A stretch of 37,878 nucleotides of DNA from Verrucomicrobiales bacterium (GCA_027483345.1 JAIXUV010000333.1:1-37878), one strand, 5' to 3'. Positions 6,838 to 15,948 are shown, numbered from the stretch's first letter. Numbers and translations are program-made. The notes: generated from the sequence alone by a model not told the origin.

Positions 6838-9393
6838 TCACTGCTCCTGGAAGCGGGGGGTGGAAAGGAGCAGCGCGGCAAGGCCACGGACCCGTCCGTC
6901 GTAGTTCCGTGATCCGGGTACCAAGGTGGAGAAGGCGGAGACGGTGGTGCCGTTGTCCGCGGTGTTGAGAAAGTCGATCGCGACCTTGCGGATGATTCCA
7001 AGGTTCCCGACCCCTTCGGTGGGATAGAGCAGGCCCATGAGGTAGTCGGTCACGGCCTCGGCCGAGGTCGCCGCTGATCCGAGCTTCAGCATCACCAATC
7101 CGGCCGGATCGATGCGGCTGGACCCCACGGAGTCCGCGGCGCTGCGGGCCGCGGGTGTGGTGGCGAGGTTGGCGCCGGCGAGTGCGAGGGACTGAGCGAA
7201 TCGGAGTCGTTCCGCCAGTGTGCCCGCGCTGATCCAGCCCGAACCCTCCTCCGGGTATCCGTCGGGATCGGCGCGGTCGAACAGGCGCATCCGGCCGGCC
7301 CGGTTCAACAAGCCGTCCGAGAGGTTCGCCGGATCGGCCACCGAGGTGAAGGTCCCGTCCTCGCGCCGCGATCGGAAGGCCCGCAGCGTGGCGATGCCGA
7401 ACTCCAGCGGAGTGCGCACCTTGGAAGAGGCTGTTAGGGAAGACTTGAACAGGTCGGATTCGAGGATTACCCGCAGAACCTCGCGTATCTGTCCTTTCGG
7501 TCCGCCGTTCCTCGGCGATTCCCACGCTGTCATGCAGGTGTGGATAAGGTCCTCCTCCGGGGTGTGGACGTCGTCGCCGAAGTCGTAGCCATGATGGAAG
7601 TCATCATGCACCAGCAGCCGGCAGAGCTTCACCGACAGGTACTCCTGGGTGAACGGTTGGTCGGCCATGTGGGCCAGCACCGCGTAGCCGTCCTGGATGT
7701 TGTTGGTGCCGCTCCCGTACGCGAGCCGCAGGCCATAGCTCCTTCCGGCCCAAGGGGCGCCGAATCGGGCGGGGACCGTCTTCGGGGCGTTGGTGAGGAT
7801 GATCCCGTTGGTGCCCTTCTCGTAAAAGACCCACTTCACCCTCGGATCATGGCGTTCCGCCCGGTAGCGGAAGGACCACTGCCCAACGATGTTGGTCAGG
7901 CTGTTGCGTTCGGTGGCGTTGGTGAGGGAGCCGTTGATGTAGCGGGTGCTCCGGACGGCAAAGGGATTGGCGACCTGGTTCGTGTCCAGGTAGTCCACGG
8001 TCCATCCGGTCCATGCCCTGGAGATCTGGACGATGTCTCCCTGGTCGTAGCCGTTGTCCACGCCGAACGCGAACAGCTCGCACAGTTCCCGCGCGTAGTT
8101 CTCGTTCGCGATCCGGTTGGTCCGCGTGGCGGTGTTGACGTCACCTCGGGAACCCACCGTGTCGAGGTAGATGATCATCGCAGGGCTCTCGGCGGAGATC
8201 CGTAGCAGGTCGAGGAAGGTGCAGCGCGGGTTCAGGAAAGCCCTCCGCCAAGCCAGGTTCTCCCGGAATTCCAGCTTGGCGGCCTCACCGGGGGCCAATT
8301 CGGATGGCAGGCCGTTGTTGTCGAGGTATTCGGAGGTCTTGCTGTACTGGGTGACGAAATGATTCTCGAGGAACTGTCGGAACACCTCCGCGAGTTGACG
8401 TCGCGATTGAATGGCGTGGAGGAGATGCCATGAGCGTAGTGCGCCGATTCCGCCGGCGCCCAAGGTTGGAGAGGAAAGGTTCCGGAAGAAAGGCGCCGGA
8501 GACTCGATGCCACCGCTCAGTGGCGTCGTGACCGAGACGCCGCTTCCAGACAACCGGACCACCAGCCTGCTGTCTTCGCTGCTGGTCAGGTACCAGAAGC
8601 TGAGGGTGTACGTCTGGGCCGCACTCAGGCCAGGTACGACGTCCAGGTAGACCGAATCGGTTCCGGTGGAACCGGCGGCGGTCATCTCCAGATGGAACGC
8701 CGCCTGACCCGAGTGGACAAAGTCGGTCGTCCTCGCGGAGTTGGTGGTGTTGGCCGTGAGACGCCAATTGGTCGCGCCGAGCGGGGACTCGAAGCCTCCG
8801 TTCGGCAGCAGATTGGTCGCCGTGCCGTTGTCCACGGAGCCCGCCACCAGACGGAAGTCGTCCAAGTACGCGTCGCCGGGACCGTCGAGGTAGACGTACA
8901 TCCGCGAGGATGAACCGTTGCCCGTGACGGTCACCTTTCGCCATACCGGACCGGAGTCCGGCGGTTGGTCGAGTTCCTCTTCGATCCCTTCCGGAGCCAG
9001 CTGTTCCGCGATGTAGGCCGACGTCCCGATCTGGCGTATCCGGTCCAGTTCGTCGGGGGTCGGTCCATACGCGATCCGGTTCAGGAGTGCACCGGCCAGG
9101 ACGGTCTCATTGGGCAGGGGCGTTGCCTCGACCTGGTAGAAGCCGGACGGCCCGGAAACGGCATTGGTCCCTGTCCAGACGCTTCCGGAAAGGATTCCTG
9201 ATGCGTTCGACAAGGCACCTCCCGGGCTTTCCGAATGTCGGATCCGGTATTCTTGGACCGAAGGGGTGAGTTGGAAGCGCAGTTCGGGACGGCCGTTGGT
9301 GAATCCGAACCACTGGATGTCCGGAGTGATCTGCTGGGCGGAGGCCGCGAGGACTCCTATCAGGGCCGAAATGAGGGTCCGGGGAAGTTGCAT
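6838..9393 (-). CDS. DUF1800 domain-containing secreted protein with a carbohydrate-binding-like insertion
   Basis: 851 residues from the ATG at 9393 (MQLPRTLISALIGVLAASAQQ, a signal peptide); the frame stays open far upstream but has no signal or domain there. DUF1800 starts near residue 100 with LLNRIAYGPTPDELDRI and resumes after about residue 300 with LLHAIQSRRQLAEVFRQFLENHF, NENYARELCELFAFGVDNGY and ISRAWTGWTVD. Between them, at about 150-295, is a Gly/Ser/Thr-rich beta segment (LLPNGGFESPLGATNWRL, then YTLSFWY) resembling CBM4/9-type carbohydrate-binding folds. DUF1800 function is unknown; the family is nearly always encoded beside DUF1501, as here (28-base gap). The ELCELFAFGVDNGY block is the most diagnostic. 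Location outside the cytoplasm follows from the signal peptide; a role in polysaccharide handling is inference from the insertion. Confidence 0.92.
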   Translation of the reverse strand: MQLPRTLISALIGVLAASAQQITPDIQWFGFTNGRPELRFQLTPSVQEYRIRHSESPGGALSNASGILSGSVWTGTNAVSGPSGFYQVEATPLPNETVLAGALLNRIAYGPTPDELDRIRQIGTSAYIAEQLAPEGIEEELDQPPDSGPVWRKVTVTGNGSSSRMYVYLDGPGDAYLDDFRLVAGSVDNGTATNLLPNGGFESPLGATNWRLTANTTNSARTTDFVHSGQAAFHLEMTAAGSTGTDSVYLDVVPGLSAAQTYTLSFWYLTSSEDSRLVVRLSGSGVSVTTPLSGGIESPAPFFRNLSSPTLGAGGIGALRSWHLLHAIQSRRQLAEVFRQFLENHFVTQYSKTSEYLDNNGLPSELAPGEAAKLEFRENLAWRRAFLNPRCTFLDLLRISAESPAMIIYLDTVGSRGDVNTATRTNRIANENYARELCELFAFGVDNGYDQGDIVQISRAWTGWTVDYLDTNQVANPFAVRSTRYINGSLTNATERNSLTNIVGQWSFRYRAERHDPRVKWVFYEKGTNGIILTNAPKTVPARFGAPWAGRSYGLRLAYGSGTNNIQDGYAVLAHMADQPFTQEYLSVKLCRLLVHDDFHHGYDFGDDVHTPEEDLIHTCMTAWESPRNGGPKGQIREVLRVILESDLFKSSLTASSKVRTPLEFGIATLRAFRSRREDGTFTSVADPANLSDGLLNRAGRMRLFDRADPDGYPEEGSGWISAGTLAERLRFAQSLALAGANLATTPAARSAADSVGSSRIDPAGLVMLKLGSAATSAEAVTDYLMGLLYPTEGVGNLGIIRKVAIDFLNTADNGTTVSAFSTLVPGSRNYDGRVRGLAALLLSTPRFQEQ

Positions 9394-9755
9394 CTGGAAT
9401 AATGGGAGCGCGCTACCGGATACGGCCCTCAGAAGCAGAAACAGGACCGCCACCGAATGAACTCTCCACGATGCGCCTCTCCCTTGCACCTCCGTTTTTG
9501 CCCTAGAGTCGATCCCGGCCGATTCGTTCACCAACCGATGTCTTCTCAAGGCCTGCGGAACCTCCCAAGCCGCATTGGCTTGCGCGGTGGACGCTCCTTC
9601 GGACAGCAGATCGGGGTACGGACGCCAAAGGCGATATCCAAGGTCGTCTGGACGGCTCGTTCTGGTCCCAACCGCCCACGAAGGGTGTGGCGCACGTTTG
9701 CCAAACGCGTGGTGTTCCAAACGGTCCGCGTGGCTGCGACACATTGGACCGTCAA
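9394..9755. other. 362-base gap between two minus-strand genes
   Basis: No gene with recognisable product is seen here. It should hold the promoter of the DUF1800-DUF1501 pair (near 9400-9480), but I cannot pick a convincing -35/-10 pair. A hairpin next to the stop of the upstream gene is listed separately. Open frames crossing the gap on either strand look like GC-driven artefacts. Confidence 0.5.
9721..9752 (-). terminator. Hairpin just downstream of the C25-like gene
   Basis: ACGGTCC at 9721-9727 pairs with GGACCGT at 9746-9752. Within the 18-base loop a GTG/CAC trio can extend the structure across a small internal loop. It begins 3 bases past the stop codon (9756-9758) in the direction of transcription and is followed by TTTGG on the minus strand, so it is a weak candidate terminator. 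Confidence 0.35.
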
Positions 9756-12700
9756 TCACGGGTCGAACGCCGGTGCCGATCGCTGTTGGAAACTCCCGAA
9801 GTTTCCCGTCCGGCGGCCGACGGCGCGGATGCGGAAGACGCCATGCCCAGCCGGGAGGTTGGTGACCGAGACGGCGCCACCAGCGGCACCAGGCTCCGTC
9901 GAAAGCAGGAGCTTCCACTGCGAAGCGTCCATGGATGGTGCGCAATCCACGACATGGCCGACATCGGCGTCCGTCGAGGGTTTCCAATCGAATCGCACCA
10001 TTCCTGCGGCTTTTCGGACTTGGAAATCTTCGGGAGCCCTGACCGCGGATTCGAGCAACGTCGGGTCCCCCATCAGGAATGCCAACCGCGCGTTGACCCT
10101 TCCGTTGAACTCCGCGGAGTCCGTGAGCAGGGCGTGCAGCGGGGCACCGGCGTGCACCCGGTCGGAAATCCACGGGAGGAAGCCGGCGGCGCAGCCTGCG
10201 ACCAACACCGAGTCCCGCGAGGCAAGGCAGGTTCGCAGGACGTCCTCGCCGTAGCCGGAGTACCACTGGGCTTGAAAGGATCCAAAGCTGAAGAGGAACG
10301 CCGCCCTGGGAACGTCGCCTTCCCTCTGCCACGCGATGTTCCTTGAGAAGTGGGAATGGCCGGGTCGGGACGCACCCGGGGCGCCGATCACCCCGAAGTG
10401 GGAAAAGTCGGTGTGGAATCCCCAGCGGACGGGAAGTCCCGGCAGGAAAAGGTCGTCCAACGGCGGGATGGCTCCGGTCTGATTGTTCAGCCCCAGCCTC
10501 CGGGACAGCCGTCCCACGTTCTGCTCGACCAGCGGCGCCAGTACCCCGGCATAGCCGTCCACGGACGGTTCGAACCGGAGGATGCCACGGCGAAATCGGT
10601 GGATTTTCCCGAAGTACCGCTGGAGCAGCGCGATCTCGATCGAACGTGCATCCTTGGGCACCCCCGGGATCCCGGCATGCAGTTCGTCGAAGTTGTTGAG
10701 CCGGGCGAAGTCGATCCGGCCGACTGGAACCTCGATCTCCGCCGCCCGCCCCCCCGGCTCTGCGGGAAGCTCGTTCTGGTCCATGCGACCGTCGCCCGCG
10801 ACGTTGCCGATCGTGCAGAAGGTGCACTGGCTCCTCGGACAGTCCGGGCAGCCGGAAACGTGGTTCGTGGCGTCGGTCCAACCGTCACTCATGTCGCCGT
10901 AGAACAGGTCCGCGGTCCATGCTCCCAGATGCTGGCCGGACGGATCCTTGCATTCCCGGTGCCCGTCCTCCGCCGCCCAACCGGAGTACGGGACGGTGAC
11001 ATGACCGATCAGGACCACCACGTTGGTCCGTCCCCGGTTGGATTCGTATTCCCTGCGGATGAGTTCCTTGGTGGCGAGGAGGTTCTTCCTGTTTTCGGGA
11101 AGCGCCTTGGCGTCGTAGTCGGAGCACGTCCAGTCGCCGGCCACCCAATCCACGTTCCGCGGCACCTCATGGCGGACCACCTCCCAGCCGTCGGCGATGA
11201 GATCCCTCCGGTATCCTTCCAGTTCGGCTTTCAACTTCGGCGCTACTTCGCGATCCACGATCAGGATGGCGCGTCCGCGGTCTTCCGGCGGGGGGCTGTC
11301 AAATGCGGCCACACACTGGACGGCGGGCATCGAACCCCTCGGAATCCGGTATCGGTAGGTGCGTCCGCGGACCGCAGTCGTGTCCAGGAAGTCGCCGCGC
11401 CTCCCATCCACTGGAAGTCGCATCCACGGACCCGGGGAAGGAAGGATCTCCTGTCGTTCCACGGGGTACTCCGTCCCGGTTTCCCAGTCGCCGATCCAGT
11501 TGCGGCGGAAACGCAGGCGAATGCCACCCGGCTCCGCTGCAATCGCGATCCGGTCGGCTTCGTCTTGGGCTTCCCGAGGGAGTCCGGAAGCAAAGTGGTT
11601 CCGGATCACCACACGATCGAGTCGTCCCTGCGCGGGAAAGCCCGCGGCGATGCGGTTCCCGATGGCGACCACCGGTTCCGGAGTCGCCGGGAACGGCCAT
11701 CTCGGCGACTGCTTCGGGACCAGGTCGAAGTCCGATTCGCGCAGCGGGATCTCCAAGGTCCAGTTGGTGCGGCCGGAGAAGCCTGTGGTCTCCACCAAGG
11801 GACGTGGAAGAGGACGCTGGATCGAGCGTTCCGAATACTCGTCGCAACGGGTGATCCACAGCTGCCGGCCTGTGGGATCGATGGAGATCCGCAGGGTGCC
11901 GGCGTCGAAGAGCACGCACTCCGTGCCCGGGGAGTCCTCGCGTCGGCCGTGATACCAAGACGGGGAATAGTCGAAGCGGAGGGTGCCGTGTGCCGTCAGG
12001 AAATTGGTGGCGGGCCCGTTCGCGGACCTCCAGATACGCGGGTAGCGCAGCACCTGTTCCGCCCGGCTGAATTCGGCCGCTGTCCGATCGAAGGACTGAG
12101 CCCGGGTCGCACCTCCTCCGGGAAGCGGCCGACAGCCCCCCTCGGTGGCGAAATCGTCGGTGTCGAAGCCGAAGACCGACAGGACGGCAGGTGAGGACGA
12201 AGCGGGATCGCCCGGATCGGTGCCGGTGGACAATTCCTGGTCGTCGGAGACTCCGTCGCCATCCGAATCCTTCGTTCCGCCGTATTGGCGGGCCTTCGGT
12301 TCCGCGGGGTTCTCGGTCCGGATGCGGGCCTTTCCCAAAAGGGTCACCTGCCGGGACAATCCGCCGACCACGGCCCCAGGGCTCAAACTCAGGATGGCGT
12401 CGACGACCCGGGTGCCTTGGCTGAGATGGTCGACTGGCCAGTGGTGGAATCCGAGCTTGGTCCTGGGGCCGCCCATCACCTCCGGAAGATCGTCGTCGCG
12501 GATCGGGCGTTTCGGCAGGAAGACGTTGGTGGACACCTCCGCAGGCAGCGGAACCGGGGGATGCACCGTCATGGTCGGAAGCAGGCCGGCCAACTCGGAG
12601 TCCAACAACTCATGGCCGTTGCCGGCCCGGGCCCGTCGGCTGCCCACGGGCAGGTACAGCGAACCGAAGGCGGCCTGGAAGACATTGGTCCAGGGAGTCT

Positions 12701-13406
12701 GGAGCACGAGGTTGAGCGTTCCTTCGGCCTTCGGGACCACGAACCCGGAGGTGTCGGCCACCTGGGAGACGATCGAGCGAAGCCACTGGACCTCGGAGCG
12801 GATCGGACCGCGGTTCAGGGCTTGTGCCGCGGCAACGGTCGCCTGTTGCACGTCGCAGCGGGTATCGACCAGTCCGGAGAAGACCTCGCCGACCTCGAAG
12901 AAGAGCGCGTTGCGGAGCCTGAGGCGACTCTGGATGGCCTGGATACCGTCGCCGCACCCGATCCATTGGACGTGCCACAACGACAGGTCCGTATGGCCCT
13001 GGACGCGCAAGGCGATTGGCAGGTTCAGGAACGCGAGGTTGTGCAGCCGCAGGGGAGGGGAGTCCTTGGAGCCGAGGATCTCGAGAGCGGGAAGATCGCC
13101 TTGGGGAGGCTTCGGGGTCTCCGAACGCGTTCCGCCTACGAATCGGACGGGGCGATACGGTTCGGCGCGCCAATCGATGCGGGTGCCGGGTGGGAGTACG
13201 AGGCCTCCGCCGGGATCGATCCGGACCACGGCTTCGGGTTCGAAGACGGTGGTGCCCGTCAGCTCGATGCGCCTTGAGACCACGTTGGTGACCTCGGACC
13301 GGAAGACCGCATCCTTTCCCGAGTCGATGGCCCTTTCCAAGGCGACGGCGTGTGGAATCCCGAGCAGGAGCCATCCCAGGATGGTTCGTAGTATTGCCTT
13401 CATCAT
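9756..13406 (-). CDS. Large secreted protein with a thrombospondin type 3 repeat and a C25 (gingipain)-like region
   Basis: 1216 residues from the ATG at 13406 (MMKAILRTILGWLLLGIPHAVA, signal peptide). The frame continues upstream, but there it is antisense to the next gene. Residues about 25-330 are beta-rich and may form a beta-helix or surface-binding module. A calcium-binding thrombospondin type 3 repeat, DSDGDGVSDDQE, starts near D380. Residues about 400-620 look like a beta-sandwich. From about 730 there is a region like C25-type peptidases of PVC bacteria: ILIVDREVAPKLKAELEGY, then VVVLIGHVTVPYSGW (H802), LGAWTADLFYGDM, a segment with C1072 (LVAGCAAGF) and a late FLMGDPTL motif. Peptidase activity is not proven: the usual His-Gly and Cys contexts are altered. 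The C-terminus resembles a fibronectin-like domain. It may act on or bind extracellular polymer. It is divergent from the Gfo/Idh gene and lies upstream of DUF1800. Confidence 0.8.
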   Translation of the reverse strand: MMKAILRTILGWLLLGIPHAVALERAIDSGKDAVFRSEVTNVVSRRIELTGTTVFEPEAVVRIDPGGGLVLPPGTRIDWRAEPYRPVRFVGGTRSETPKPPQGDLPALEILGSKDSPPLRLHNLAFLNLPIALRVQGHTDLSLWHVQWIGCGDGIQAIQSRLRLRNALFFEVGEVFSGLVDTRCDVQQATVAAAQALNRGPIRSEVQWLRSIVSQVADTSGFVVPKAEGTLNLVLQTPWTNVFQAAFGSLYLPVGSRRARAGNGHELLDSELAGLLPTMTVHPPVPLPAEVSTNVFLPKRPIRDDDLPEVMGGPRTKLGFHHWPVDHLSQGTRVVDAILSLSPGAVVGGLSRQVTLLGKARIRTENPAEPKARQYGGTKDSDGDGVSDDQELSTGTDPGDPASSSPAVLSVFGFDTDDFATEGGCRPLPGGGATRAQSFDRTAAEFSRAEQVLRYPRIWRSANGPATNFLTAHGTLRFDYSPSWYHGRREDSPGTECVLFDAGTLRISIDPTGRQLWITRCDEYSERSIQRPLPRPLVETTGFSGRTNWTLEIPLRESDFDLVPKQSPRWPFPATPEPVVAIGNRIAAGFPAQGRLDRVVIRNHFASGLPREAQDEADRIAIAAEPGGIRLRFRRNWIGDWETGTEYPVERQEILPSPGPWMRLPVDGRRGDFLDTTAVRGRTYRYRIPRGSMPAVQCVAAFDSPPPEDRGRAILIVDREVAPKLKAELEGYRRDLIADGWEVVRHEVPRNVDWVAGDWTCSDYDAKALPENRKNLLATKELIRREYESNRGRTNVVVLIGHVTVPYSGWAAEDGHRECKDPSGQHLGAWTADLFYGDMSDGWTDATNHVSGCPDCPRSQCTFCTIGNVAGDGRMDQNELPAEPGGRAAEIEVPVGRIDFARLNNFDELHAGIPGVPKDARSIEIALLQRYFGKIHRFRRGILRFEPSVDGYAGVLAPLVEQNVGRLSRRLGLNNQTGAIPPLDDLFLPGLPVRWGFHTDFSHFGVIGAPGASRPGHSHFSRNIAWQREGDVPRAAFLFSFGSFQAQWYSGYGEDVLRTCLASRDSVLVAGCAAGFLPWISDRVHAGAPLHALLTDSAEFNGRVNARLAFLMGDPTLLESAVRAPEDFQVRKAAGMVRFDWKPSTDADVGHVVDCAPSMDASQWKLLLSTEPGAAGGAVSVTNLPAGHGVFRIRAVGRRTGNFGSFQQRSAPAFDP

Positions 13407-13520
13407 GGAACGACCGGCGTGGGTGAGGCTCGACGATTGGACGGCGGGAGCAAGGAATCGGCGGCCGAACCGTGAGATTCTTGGAGGCGGCCGGCCCTCG
13501 GGCTTGACGTAGGAGAATGA

Positions 13521-14855
13521 ATGCCGGACGAACTGGTTCGTCACGCTCCCTCCATGAACTCCGAACCCGCAAACCGCCGGACCTTCCTGAAGTCCGGTTC
13601 CACCGCCGCCGCCATCGCCATCGCCGCACCGGCCATCCTGGTCCGCGAGCGGGCCTTCGCGGCCAACACGGACACCCTCCGAATCGGCCTCGTCGGCTGT
13701 GGCGGCCGCGGCACCGGCGCCGCGGGCAATGCGATGGACGCGGACAAGAACCTGATCCTGGTCGCGATGGGCGACGTCTTCGAGGACCAGCTCAACCAGA
13801 GCCATGCGGGCCTGGACAAGCAGTATCCGGGACGGGTTCAGGTCCCGCCGGAGAAGCGTTTCACCGGACTCGACGCCTTCCAGAAGGTGATCGATGCCGA
13901 CGTCGATGTCGTCCTGCTCGCTTCGCCCCCGGGATTCCGCCCGCAGCACCTGCGCTATGCGGTCGAGAAGGGCAAGCACGTGTTCTGCGAAAAGCCGATG
14001 GCCACCGACGGCCCCGGCATCCGTCACGTGATGGAATCCGTCCGGATCGCGAAGGAGAAGAAGCTCAACATCGTGGCCGGGTACTGCTGGCGCTACTCCT
14101 ACCCGCAGATGGAGTTCTTCAAGCGGATCAACGACGGGGAGCTCGGTGAGGTCCTCGCGATGTACGGCACCTACCTGACCGGTCCCGTGAAGCCGATGCA
14201 GTCGCCGGAGCAGCGCAAGGCCGGGATGACCGACCTCGAATGGCAGCTCCGCAACTGGATGAACTTCACCTGGCTCGCCGGCGACGGGTTTGTCGAGCAG
14301 TGCATCCACACCGTGGACAAGATGATGTGGACCTTCGGCGACAAGCCCCCCGCGAAGTGCGTCGCCAATGGCGGTCGGGTCCATCCGAACTACCAGGGCA
14401 ACATCTTCGACCACGTCACCGCGACCTACGAATGGTCGAATGGCGTCCGTGGCGTCGTCGCCCAGCGCCAGATCGCCAACTGCTACAACGACAACAGCGA
14501 CTACGTCCTGGGTGCGAAGGGCAAGGGCTGGAACGGTTGGACTAACTCGATGTTCAAGAACGCCGACGGCACGCCGGGATGGCGCTATCGGGGCGAGAAG
14601 CCCGACATGTATGTCGTAGAGCACCAGTACCTCTACCGTGCGATCCGCGCCGGTGAGGTCCACAACGACGGCGACCGCATGGTGACCAGCACGCTGGCCG
14701 GCATCATGGGCCGCCTCGCCGCCTACACCGGTCAGGAGGTCACCTGGAAACAGGCCTTGAATTCCAAGATCCAGCTCGTGCCTGAGAAGCTCAGCTGGGA
14801 CATGACCCTGGGCATCGATCCGCTGCCGATGCCGGGCAAGACCAAGATGGCCTGA
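13521..14855 (+). CDS. Gfo/Idh/MocA family oxidoreductase, Tat-exported
   Basis: 444 residues. I start at the ATG at 13521 because AGGAG at 13511-13515 sits 5 bases upstream, one of the few clear Shine-Dalgarno sites in the window; M12 (ATG at 13554) gives a more typical Tat leader and is a real alternative. The twin-arginine motif is RRTFLKSG (R19-R20), followed by a hydrophobic alanine-rich stretch. The dinucleotide-binding loop is GLVGCGGRGTG at about 56-66. The family motif CEKP (E157-K158-P159) and downstream WMNFTWLAGDGFVEQCIHTVD follow. Family members are NAD(P)-dependent oxidoreductases on sugars, inositols and related compounds; Tat-exported ones, common in PVC bacteria, usually carry a tightly held cofactor. 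Substrate is unknown. It is divergent from the C25-like gene (114-base gap) and is closed by an intrinsic terminator before the TIM-barrel gene. Confidence 0.93.
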   Translation: MPDELVRHAPSMNSEPANRRTFLKSGSTAAAIAIAAPAILVRERAFAANTDTLRIGLVGCGGRGTGAAGNAMDADKNLILVAMGDVFEDQLNQSHAGLDKQYPGRVQVPPEKRFTGLDAFQKVIDADVDVVLLASPPGFRPQHLRYAVEKGKHVFCEKPMATDGPGIRHVMESVRIAKEKKLNIVAGYCWRYSYPQMEFFKRINDGELGEVLAMYGTYLTGPVKPMQSPEQRKAGMTDLEWQLRNWMNFTWLAGDGFVEQCIHTVDKMMWTFGDKPPAKCVANGGRVHPNYQGNIFDHVTATYEWSNGVRGVVAQRQIANCYNDNSDYVLGAKGKGWNGWTNSMFKNADGTPGWRYRGEKPDMYVVEHQYLYRAIRAGEVHNDGDRMVTSTLAGIMGRLAAYTGQEVTWKQALNSKIQLVPEKLSWDMTLGIDPLPMPGKTKMA

Positions 14856-14879
14856 AGCCCGTCTGACCGAGCCCCAATC

Positions 14880-14920
14880 AGGCCGGATCCGTCGGCCCGC
14901 CCGCCGGATCCGGCCTTTTC
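14880..14920 (+). terminator. Intrinsic terminator after the Gfo/Idh/MocA gene
   Basis: A perfect 12-bp GC-rich stem (14880-14891 with 14905-14916) containing two GGATCC sites, a 13-base loop, then a T-rich tract (TTTTCTTTTTC from 14916). It lies 25 bases after the stop at 14855 and ends 60 bases before the next ATG, so the following gene needs its own promoter or read-through. Confidence 0.88.
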
Positions 14921-14979
14921 TTTTTCATTCCGCATCCCCTGGTTCCGCGAATCCCGAAAACGTCCGCACGACTCCCATC

Positions 14980-15861
14980 ATGAACCGTCGATCGTTCCTG
15001 CGACTCTCCGCCACCGCTGGCGCCGCATTGCCCCTCCTCGCCCAGGACACGGCCCCCAAGCGTCGTATCCGCAAGGGCATCATGTGGGGTACGGTCGGCG
15101 TCCCGGGCTCCACCCTCGAGAAGATGCAGGCCATCAAGGAGGCCGGATTCGAGGGCGTCGAGCCGATGGGAGGCATGGACAACAAGGAGGTGATCGCGGC
15201 CTTGGAGGCCACGGGCCTCAAGGCGGGGTCGGTCTGCTGCCACACCCATTGGGCGAAGCCGCTTTCCAGTCCCAACCCCGCCGACCGCGAGGTCGGTGTG
15301 GAGGGGCTGAAGCTCTCGCTCCGCGACGCGAAGGCCTACGGGGCTCCAGCCGTGTTGTTGGTGCCGGCGGTGGTCAGCAAGGAGGTCAGCTATGCGGACG
15401 CCTACACCCGCTCGCAGACGGAAATCCGCAAGGTGATACCGCTGGCGGAAGAACTCGGGGTGAAGATCGCCATCGAGAACGTCTGGAACAACTTCCTGCT
15501 CAGCCCGCTCGAGGCAGCCCGTTACGTCGACGAGTTGAAGTCGCCGATGGTCGGCTGGCATTTCGACGTCGGGAACATCATCCACTACGGATGGCCGGAA
15601 CAGTGGGTGCGGATCCTGGGCAAGCGCATCGCCACCCTGCACATCAAGGAGTACAACCGGGAGAAGGGCGACAAGCAGGGCAAGTGGGCTGGATTCGACG
15701 CCGGGTTCCTCACCAGCACCCCGAGCTATTGGCCGGCGGTCATGAAGGCCTTGGATGACATCGGATACCAAGGTTGGGGCATTGCCGAGCAGGGTGGCGC
15801 GGGATCGAAAGAAGGCCTGAAGAAGCTGTCGACGGAGATGGATCAGATCTTCGCTTCCTGA
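14980..15861 (+). CDS. Sugar phosphate isomerase/epimerase family TIM-barrel protein (xylose isomerase-like, AP endonuclease 2 fold)
   Basis: 293 residues. The N-terminus MNRRSFLRLSATAGAALPLLA is a Tat-type signal with R3-R4. The TIM-barrel follows: GFEGVEPMGG, then E166 (VKIAIENVWNN), D196 in GWHFDVGNI, H221 in TLHIKEYNR and a late glutamate in GIAEQGG. These match the divalent-metal site of the hydroxypyruvate isomerase/xylose isomerase-like family. Members isomerise or epimerise sugars and keto-acids; the exact reaction here is unknown. The Tat leader implies action outside the cytoplasm, as in many PVC homologues, and the preceding exported Gfo/Idh oxidoreductase suggests a shared sugar pathway (inference). 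The gene lies 124 bases downstream of the oxidoreductase, past a terminator, and is closed by a strong bidirectional terminator. Confidence 0.92.
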   Translation: MNRRSFLRLSATAGAALPLLAQDTAPKRRIRKGIMWGTVGVPGSTLEKMQAIKEAGFEGVEPMGGMDNKEVIAALEATGLKAGSVCCHTHWAKPLSSPNPADREVGVEGLKLSLRDAKAYGAPAVLLVPAVVSKEVSYADAYTRSQTEIRKVIPLAEELGVKIAIENVWNNFLLSPLEAARYVDELKSPMVGWHFDVGNIIHYGWPEQWVRILGKRIATLHIKEYNREKGDKQGKWAGFDAGFLTSTPSYWPAVMKALDDIGYQGWGIAEQGGAGSKEGLKKLSTEMDQIFAS

Positions 15862-15899
15862 TCGAGCCACCTCCGGGGTCGGTCTCGGGGAGACGTTGG

Positions 15900-15948
15900 A
15901 ACAAAAACGAACGGGCCGGCCACATGATGTGGCCGGCCCGTTGTGTTT
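15900..15948. terminator. Bidirectional intrinsic terminator between convergent genes
   Basis: A perfect inverted repeat, 15910-15925 with 15927-15942 (16 bases each side of a single central base). It is flanked on the left by ACAAAAAC, which is a U-rich tail for minus-strand transcripts, and on the right by GTGTTTCC for plus-strand transcripts. It sits between the TIM-barrel stop (15861) and the LamG-protein stop (15977), so it can serve both. Confidence 0.9.

Noticed and set aside
9394-9755. Possible small gene or promoter in the gap before DUF1800
   Set aside because: No convincing -35/-10 pair and no plausible small protein.
10350-12194. 614-codon plus-strand open frame opposite the C25-like gene
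   Set aside because: No recognisable domain and it is fully antisense to a gene with signal peptide, TSP3 repeat and conserved motifs.
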